Shown here one piece after another: positions 5,199 to 10,177 of a stretch of 10,177 bases of DNA. The DNA lies in assembly GCA_011046145.1 (NCBI GenBank), contig DSBA01000063.1:1-10177 (forward strand). Direction: 5' to 3'. Origin of the DNA: Candidatus Uhrbacteria bacterium. Its GTDB lineage: Bacteria > Patescibacteriota > Patescibacteriia > CAIXNZ01. The translations under genes and the position numbers were made by a program. Within the stretch, counting starts at the first letter, position 1. Each line of letters opens with the position of its first letter. Below the pieces are notes generated by a model, which did no database searches, was not told where the DNA came from, and saw only the letters and a program-made list of their open reading frames with translations.

Positions 5199-7817
5199 TT
5201 AAAATTGGCTAAAAATAATAGCGAAAATTTTATCAGTATTTAATTCATCATTAAAGCTAAAGACATTATTGTTTTTTCTCAGATTTTCCGGATAAACCGC
5301 CTGATAATTAAAGCTTTGAGGAAATTTTATTTTTAAATTAATATGAAAATTCCTTTTCCCCGCTTGTTTTTGCCAAAGCAAAGAGTATTTTTCTTCTGGC
5401 GAATCGTTATTTGCAAAGTTAAATGTTTTTTTAATCAGGTCAAAATAGCTTGGATTGTCATCTTGTTTGCCAAAATTTAATTGGAAGGGGAGTTTGTATT
5501 TTATGGTTATTGTTTTTGTTTCTCCGGGATTGGTTTTCATCCAGTTGGCAAAAACGGTTTTATCCCCTTCGTAGTAGATTTCAGTTTGGCTTTCTTCATC
5601 AATTTTTTTAGTCATTTCAAACATGGCTATATCGGGGTCTTTTTGATAAATACTCGGATCTAAAAGCGTAAACAGTTCTGGCGGCAGATTTGTGAAATTT
5701 TCAGCGCTGATAAGCTGGCTGTCTTTGGGCACATAAATTCTTAAATAATCCAGATTTGGCACGCCATAAAAAACTTCTCCTTCCTGTCCAGTATGAGTTT
5801 TAGTGATTGTAAGCGTGTTAATAATAGAACCGTCAGATTGGATATCTGTTTCTAAATAGGCATTTTGTTTTATTTTGGCGTCAGTTTTTTCGCCGGCAAT
5901 ATTAGTACTGACAATGTTAAGATAATCACGATCTGTTTTTTTTATTTGCCCGCCCCAGTTATTTCTTAAGAGCATTTTTTCCAAAATGAAATTCGTAAAA
6001 TAAAGCTGGATTTCTTTTTCATTTAATGATGTAAATAACAAATCCAGAATTTCAGTAAATTGTTTTTTGTCAGAATTTAGCAGTATGTTGATAATTTTAG
6101 GCGTTAAGTCGGCAATTATTTGTTTTGGTTTGTTTTCTTCCTTATCATATTCAAGCTCTACACTGGTTTGGATTTCAGAAAAAAAGTTTTCTGAATTAAT
6201 TATTTTCCCGTATTCGGGCAATTCTATCGGTCCTGTTATTTCTAATACTTTTTCTAAAAAAGTTGCATTGATTAAAATTAAGCCGTCAACAGTCGGTCCT
6301 CCGCTTTTTTCATAGAGCCAGATTAATTTGTTCGCAGAAGTCGGCAAATCAGGGAACCAGTTGGCATCCTGGAATTCCCAGCGCGGATTTATTAGGCGCA
6401 AAGGCAAAGGAGATTCAAGGCTGACTTTTAGGCCGGCTTTCAGATCATATGGGCCCCCGCCGGGAATATTTATTTTTTCTATGTTGCCTTTATCAATGTC
6501 AACCAGGGCAAAACTGCCAATAAAGCCGCCAGTCGGACGGATTTCATTGTTGTTTTGAAAAATGAGCAGGTATCTTTGCGTGTTTTCATAGCCTAATAAA
6601 GAAAGAAGAATTTCAGAAGACGAGATAAATTCACTGATAGTATTTTTAAAAAGAGGCAAGGCAATTTGAAGTTGTTTGATTTTATCCTGGTATTCATCGG
6701 GTATTTCTTCCAGATAGATTTTTTGTAATTCGTTATTGGCAGACTCTATATCGGGCATGATTAAATTTAAATTGTCTTTAAGGATAATCAGTCTATCCGT
6801 AAGGTTTAAATTTTCCAAATTGAATTCATTATTGATTTGGTCAAATGTCGCGGCCAAAATGGCTGCACTGCTTGATAGTTTTTCCCCGGCGGATAGCAGA
6901 TTTCGAGCAGTAGTGAATTGTTTTTTATAATGAGGAATTAAGGCAATAGCCTTTTTAGTTAATAGATTTATATTTTCTATTTCTTTTTTGGCCGCGTTGA
7001 ATTCATACGCGGCTTGTTGGAGCTCAAATTGGGTATAATAAAAATCCGTAGCAGAAGCAGCTTTTTGGGATATTGTTAAGTGCCAAAGGGCTTGGGCTGT
7101 TTTTTCTAAAACCAAATTTTTTTTGCCTTCTAGTTTTTGATAATGGTCATATAGGGCAAAGGGCATTACAAAAACAAGAGAAAAAATAAAAAATCCCAAA
7201 ACAGCTTTTTGCCAGTAGGGCGGTATGATCAGGCCGCCTATTTTTATCTCTGGTATTTTAAATCTCGGAATTTGAGGGAATTTTAATCTCGGTAAATTTA
7301 TCTGAGGCAGGCTGATTTTGGGCAGGGAAATTTTTGGCAGACTAATATTTAAGGCTGGTTTTTTTTGCCAGGAAGTTTTTAACTTATTTTGAAAAGTGTG
7401 AAAACTTTTATTTATGGTGTTTTGTTTCTTATTTAAACTGCCAAAAATTTCCCTGCTGATCGTTTGAACCGTTGTTTGCTCTTTTTGGGCTGTTATTTTT
7501 TTGTTGGCTTCTATTTGTTTTAAATCTAAAAGGTATGGTGAAATTTTTGCGCTTTTAGCCCTAATCATCCCCTCTTTTGGCTTAATTGCAAGACTATAAA
7601 AAATTAGCGATGTTTTGATTTTTTTCTTTTTGGGAGCGGTTTTGCTCTTTTTTGTTGTCATTTTTTTTGTCTTTTTGCCTATTAAAAACTTAGCCGATTT
7701 TTTAGCGGTTTTAGATGATAGTTTTTTCTTTTTTTTGCCCGCCGGCTCCTTCCTTTGCCTTGTGTTAGCTAATTTTTTGATAAATTTTCTGGCTTTGTTT
7801 TTTTTCTTTGTGGCCAT
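5199..7817 (-). CDS. DUF4012 membrane protein with long lysine-rich tail
   Basis: Protein of 872 aa. Residues 1-68 are an extremely lysine-rich tail. Residues 156-193 form a proline-periodic repeat (ISLPK pentads, Pro161/166/171/176/181). Residues 205-223 are the single membrane segment, placing the rest outside. Residues 226-410 are largely helical. The DUF4012 core starts at about 416 with YLLIFQNNNEIRPTGGFIGS and continues through DANWFPDLPTSA (484-495), SGGPTVDGLI (505-514) and LEITGPIELP (525-534). A beta-rich C-terminal part carries the typical LLRNNWGG and THTGQ segments. DUF4012 has no firmly assigned activity that I know of; in other bacteria it often lies in polysaccharide loci, and here it follows two glycosyltransferases. 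Its order of motifs resembles LytR-CpsA-Psr ligases (inference). The start at 7817 lacks a Shine-Dalgarno; Met53 and Met84 are alternatives, but the lysine-rich reading frame is continuous from Met1. Confidence 0.9.
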   Translation of the reverse strand: MATKKKNKARKFIKKLANTRQRKEPAGKKKKKLSSKTAKKSAKFLIGKKTKKMTTKKSKTAPKKKKIKTSLIFYSLAIKPKEGMIRAKSAKISPYLLDLKQIEANKKITAQKEQTTVQTISREIFGSLNKKQNTINKSFHTFQNKLKTSWQKKPALNISLPKISLPKISLPQINLPRLKFPQIPRFKIPEIKIGGLIIPPYWQKAVLGFFIFSLVFVMPFALYDHYQKLEGKKNLVLEKTAQALWHLTISQKAASATDFYYTQFELQQAAYEFNAAKKEIENINLLTKKAIALIPHYKKQFTTARNLLSAGEKLSSSAAILAATFDQINNEFNLENLNLTDRLIILKDNLNLIMPDIESANNELQKIYLEEIPDEYQDKIKQLQIALPLFKNTISEFISSSEILLSLLGYENTQRYLLIFQNNNEIRPTGGFIGSFALVDIDKGNIEKINIPGGGPYDLKAGLKVSLESPLPLRLINPRWEFQDANWFPDLPTSANKLIWLYEKSGGPTVDGLILINATFLEKVLEITGPIELPEYGKIINSENFFSEIQTSVELEYDKEENKPKQIIADLTPKIINILLNSDKKQFTEILDLLFTSLNEKEIQLYFTNFILEKMLLRNNWGGQIKKTDRDYLNIVSTNIAGEKTDAKIKQNAYLETDIQSDGSIINTLTITKTHTGQEGEVFYGVPNLDYLRIYVPKDSQLISAENFTNLPPELFTLLDPSIYQKDPDIAMFEMTKKIDEESQTEIYYEGDKTVFANWMKTNPGETKTITIKYKLPFQLNFGKQDDNPSYFDLIKKTFNFANNDSPEEKYSLLWQKQAGKRNFHINLKIKFPQSFNYQAVYPENLRKNNNVFSFNDELNTDKIFAIIFSQF

Positions 7818-7833
7818 GTTTTAGTTGTGAAGA

Positions 7834-8958
7834 TTATTGTTTTATTAATTCCTGATAAAGTTGCCATGTTTTTTGCGCGCAATTCTGCCAGGAAAACTTT
7901 TTTATCTGTTTTAGCCCCTGGACAATCAACTGGGCTTCTAATTTTTGGTCAGTTAAAATTTTGTTAATAGTTGCGGCCATTTCTCCTATATTATATGGAT
8001 TGAAGTAAAGGGCAGCCTGGCTGAGAATTTCAGGTAGACAAGCAGAATTTGAAGCCGCAACCGGCGTGCCGCAAGCCATGGCTTCCAGGCCGATCAAGCC
8101 AAATCCTTCGTAAAAAGAAGGTATGACGAATAATTTCGCGCCATTGTATAATAAGGTTAATTCGTGATCATTAATAAAACCAGGGACAATAATATCATTG
8201 TTATGTTTTGATTCTTTTATCGCTTGTTCGATATTAGGATAATAAGGATCTTCTTGACCGGCTAAAACCAGCTGATAGTCTAGATGATATTTTTCTTTTA
8301 AAAGCGCAAAAGCCTTAATTAAGCCCTCAAAATTTTTATGATTGCGCCAAGCGCTTACAAAAAAAAGATATGGCTTGGTTATCTTATGCTTGTCTTTTAG
8401 TGCTTTTATTTTATCATAATTTTCAATAATTTTGAATTGGGGCTCAACACCTAAGTAAAAAACCTCTATTTTTTCCGGTTTTACAAAATAATATTTTGAC
8501 AGTCCTTTTTTTGTCCAACTGGAAACTGTAATTATTTTTTCTGATTTAGCCAAGCTATTTTTAATGGTTAGATTATAGGCAAGTCTGCGCCAATATGATT
8601 TTTGTTTATGTCCGGGAAAAAATTTTGGCGTAATATCATGAATAGTATGCAGCCTTTTGCCTTGGTAAAAAATCGGGGCATTAAAATGCGGAAAGTGTAT
8701 TAGGTCTAATTTGTACTTGTTAATTTGGGTCAAAAATTCGGTTTGTTCTCGATAACTGTACCATGGCACGGCTGTTTTTATTTTATGGATTTTGGGATGA
8801 GGCTCTTGAAATTGGGAGTAATTTGGCTCCATTAAAAAAATATAGTAATCGTTTTTTTTATCCAATTCAAAAATATGGCTGGTAATTTGTTTTACATAAG
8901 TGCCTATGCCAGATTGGGATTTGCCATACATTCGAGCATCAATGCCGATTTTGGGCAT
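7834..8958 (-). CDS. GT4-family glycosyltransferase (first from the DUF4012 side)
   Basis: Protein of 374 aa with a GT-B fold of family GT4. The N-terminal domain has MPKIGIDARMYG and the Gly-rich acceptor-side loop SGIGTY (16-21), then a TIHDITP segment. The linker region contains IEVFYLGVEPQF and PYLFFVSAWRNHKNFEGLIKAF. The donor-sugar site has the retaining EX7E motif, Glu284 and Glu292, in FYEGFGLIGLEAMACGTPVAAS. No signal peptide or membrane segment is seen, so it should act at the cytoplasmic face, using a nucleotide-sugar donor to extend a lipid-linked or protein-linked glycan. The donor and acceptor cannot be predicted. It lies 10 bases after the paralogous GT4 gene and 16 bases before DUF4012, consistent with one transcript. 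The start is supported by the family-typical first residues; no Shine-Dalgarno is visible. Confidence 0.93.
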   Translation of the reverse strand: MPKIGIDARMYGKSQSGIGTYVKQITSHIFELDKKNDYYIFLMEPNYSQFQEPHPKIHKIKTAVPWYSYREQTEFLTQINKYKLDLIHFPHFNAPIFYQGKRLHTIHDITPKFFPGHKQKSYWRRLAYNLTIKNSLAKSEKIITVSSWTKKGLSKYYFVKPEKIEVFYLGVEPQFKIIENYDKIKALKDKHKITKPYLFFVSAWRNHKNFEGLIKAFALLKEKYHLDYQLVLAGQEDPYYPNIEQAIKESKHNNDIIVPGFINDHELTLLYNGAKLFVIPSFYEGFGLIGLEAMACGTPVAASNSACLPEILSQAALYFNPYNIGEMAATINKILTDQKLEAQLIVQGLKQIKKFSWQNCAQKTWQLYQELIKQ

Positions 8959-8968
8959 GGTCGTAAAA

Positions 8969-10114
8969 TTATAAAGTAAATATTTCTAAGGTTTTTTGGG
9001 CAGTTTTTTCCCAGGAAAAACTTTGGACATTTTTAAAGCCTTTATTTATCATGTTTTGTTTAAATTCTGTTTCGCTTAGAATGCGATAAATAGCCTGGCT
9101 TAGCTCCGTTAAATTATCAGGAGCGGTTAAAAGAGCCGAATCACCTAAAATTTCCGGAAAACTTGAATTTAAGCCGGCAATTACTGGCAGGCCGCAAGCC
9201 TGAGCTTCCAGGACAGGAAGTCCAAATCCTTCATAATATGAGGGAAAAACAAATAATTCAGCGGAATTATATAAACAAACCTTTTCTTCGGCAGAAACAT
9301 AGCCCAGGCATTTGATTTGTTTTTGCCAGGGAGACTTGTTGATTAAGCAGAAAATATCCTGATAATGCCAGCCTTTTTCCCCGGTAATAATCAGATTTAA
9401 ATTTTCTAGATCGGGATGATTATTTTTCAAGATGTCAAAGGCTTCAATAATACTCTCCACATTTTTACGCGGCTCTAAAGTGCCGAGGAAAAAAATGAAA
9501 TTTTTCGGCAATTGGAATTTTTGTTTAATTTGCTTAAAATCAGGGCTAGTTTTATCTAATTTTCTGTAAAATTGGCTGTCGACTCCTGAATAGATGACTT
9601 TGATTTTAGCTTCGGGAACAGCATATAAATTTATCAAGTCATTTTTAGTATTTTGGGAAACAGCAATAATTTTATCGCAATCGGAAATTAAGCGGCGTGG
9701 ATTTATAATTTTATGCCATAAACTTCTTTTTTTTGAAAAAAAATGCGGTGAAATTTCAAAAGACAAATCATGCACTGTCATAATTTTGCGGCTTTTTTTC
9801 GAACAGGACGCAAAATTCAAGTTAGGCATAAAAAAAACATCCACATCGCCAAGCAATTTATCTATTTTGGGGTATTTTAAAGCTCTTAAGCTTAAATTGA
9901 ACAATTTATTCGGATAGTTAAAGCCAGCGAATTTTACATTCGGGTAATTAAATTGAGGCAGATTTGATGCTACGTTTTGGCGGGCATTATAAAAAAGGAG
10001 ATATTGATTTCTATGGTCAATATCAAAGATATTTTTTAACAGATTAAATGTATATTCAGCAACTCCGGAATAATTTGGCTGCATCAGACAGCGGATATCA
10101 ATTCCAATTTGCAT
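8969..10114 (-). CDS. GT4-family glycosyltransferase (operon-first gene)
   Basis: Protein of 381 aa, GT-B fold, family GT4. The ATG at 10114 is chosen because it gives MQIGIDIRCLMQ, the usual GT4 opening; the frame remains open to an ATG at 10171, but that would add 19 residues rich in Tyr, Ile and Thr read from a repetitive spacer. Visible motifs are the Gly loop SGVAEYTFNLL (16-26), MTVHDLSFEISP, IIAVSQNTKNDLI, IKVIYSGVD, FFLGTLEPRKNVESIIEAF and the EX7E donor site Glu295/Glu303 in YYEGFGLPVLEAQACGLPV. It resembles the mannosyl/rhamnosyl-type GT4 enzymes of O-antigen and exopolysaccharide pathways, but the sugar cannot be assigned. It is paralogous to the next gene; both end with an FSW...AQKT helix. 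It is the first gene of the leftward operon within the window, and a phased short repeat lies just upstream. Confidence 0.93.
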   Translation of the reverse strand: MQIGIDIRCLMQPNYSGVAEYTFNLLKNIFDIDHRNQYLLFYNARQNVASNLPQFNYPNVKFAGFNYPNKLFNLSLRALKYPKIDKLLGDVDVFFMPNLNFASCSKKSRKIMTVHDLSFEISPHFFSKKRSLWHKIINPRRLISDCDKIIAVSQNTKNDLINLYAVPEAKIKVIYSGVDSQFYRKLDKTSPDFKQIKQKFQLPKNFIFFLGTLEPRKNVESIIEAFDILKNNHPDLENLNLIITGEKGWHYQDIFCLINKSPWQKQIKCLGYVSAEEKVCLYNSAELFVFPSYYEGFGLPVLEAQACGLPVIAGLNSSFPEILGDSALLTAPDNLTELSQAIYRILSETEFKQNMINKGFKNVQSFSWEKTAQKTLEIFTL

Positions 10115-10121
10115 ATGATTG

Positions 10122-10167
10122 GTAATTTGGGTAATACGGTAGCAATAAATAGTAATGCAATAGTAAT
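10122..10167. repeat. helically phased GTAAT repeat upstream of the leftward operon
   Basis: GTAAT occurs at 10122, 10131, 10152 and 10163, and GCAAT at 10142, giving spacings of 9, 11, 10 and 11 bases, close to one DNA turn. On the operon's coding strand this reads as repeated ATTAC/ATTGC ending about 8 bases before the glycosyltransferase ATG. It may be a degenerate 10-11-bp tandem repeat, a phased protein-binding array or a curved region. The array may continue past the window end. No convincing -35/-10 pair is visible in it. Confidence 0.5.
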
Positions 10168-10177
10168 ACATGGGGAC

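Noticed and set aside
7615..7824. Phe-rich open frame on the + strand
   Set aside because: It is the antisense of the lysine-rich tail of the DUF4012 gene (AAA codons read as TTT), not a membrane peptide gene.
54..10114. Alternative genetic code with TGA read as glycine
   Set aside because: No gene contains an in-frame TGA at a conserved glycine, and all genes are intact under the standard bacterial code.
10115..10171. N-terminal extension of the operon-first glycosyltransferase to an ATG at 10171
   Set aside because: The 19 extra residues are translated from the phased GTAAT repeat and do not fit the GT4 N-terminus.

Overview
The window is AT-rich and densely coded. It holds seven complete protein genes and a few short structured spacers. 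The gene set suggests a member of the Candidate Phyla Radiation (Patescibacteria), probably Parcubacteria-like: a U32 protein, RuvA, a compact FemAB-type ligase, two GT4 glycosyltransferases, a DUF4012 membrane protein and a DUF11-like repeat surface protein. This placement is inference from gene content and style; there is no rRNA or other marker. All seven stops are TAA, no gene has an in-frame TGA, and none of the seven starts has a visible Shine-Dalgarno sequence.

The left part (1-3114) is transcribed rightward: a U32-family protein (54-1295), ruvA (1542-2114) and a FemA/FemB-like aminoacyltransferase (2194-3114). The 246-base spacer between U32 and ruvA is unusually structured. It holds a diverged, in-frame second copy of the U32 C-terminal tail (1343-1426), a small inverted repeat at the junction (1314-1349), and a symmetric 99-bp element with a long outer stem enclosing two hairpins (1433-1531).

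The right part (3222-10114) is transcribed leftward as an apparent four-gene operon with gaps of 10, 16 and 3 bases. The order is GT4 glycosyltransferase, GT4 glycosyltransferase, DUF4012 membrane protein, then a single-pass membrane protein with four DUF11-like ectodomain modules. Both membrane proteins start with long lysine-rich cytoplasmic tails. The start of the operon is preceded by five GTAAT/GCAAT words spaced about one helical turn apart.

The two halves converge on a compact palindrome (3113-3220). It looks like a bidirectional intrinsic terminator whose loop carries a REPIN-like dispersed repeat.

Together, the FemAB protein (peptidoglycan cross-bridges) and the leftward operon (sugar transfer, a possible LCP-like ligase and a surface protein) suggest a cell-envelope locus. 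The most novel candidates are the glycosyltransferase-DUF4012-DUF11 module, the cloverleaf-like intergenic elements with compensatory base changes, and the U32 tail remnant. I see no tRNA, rRNA, CRISPR array, transposase or prophage gene.
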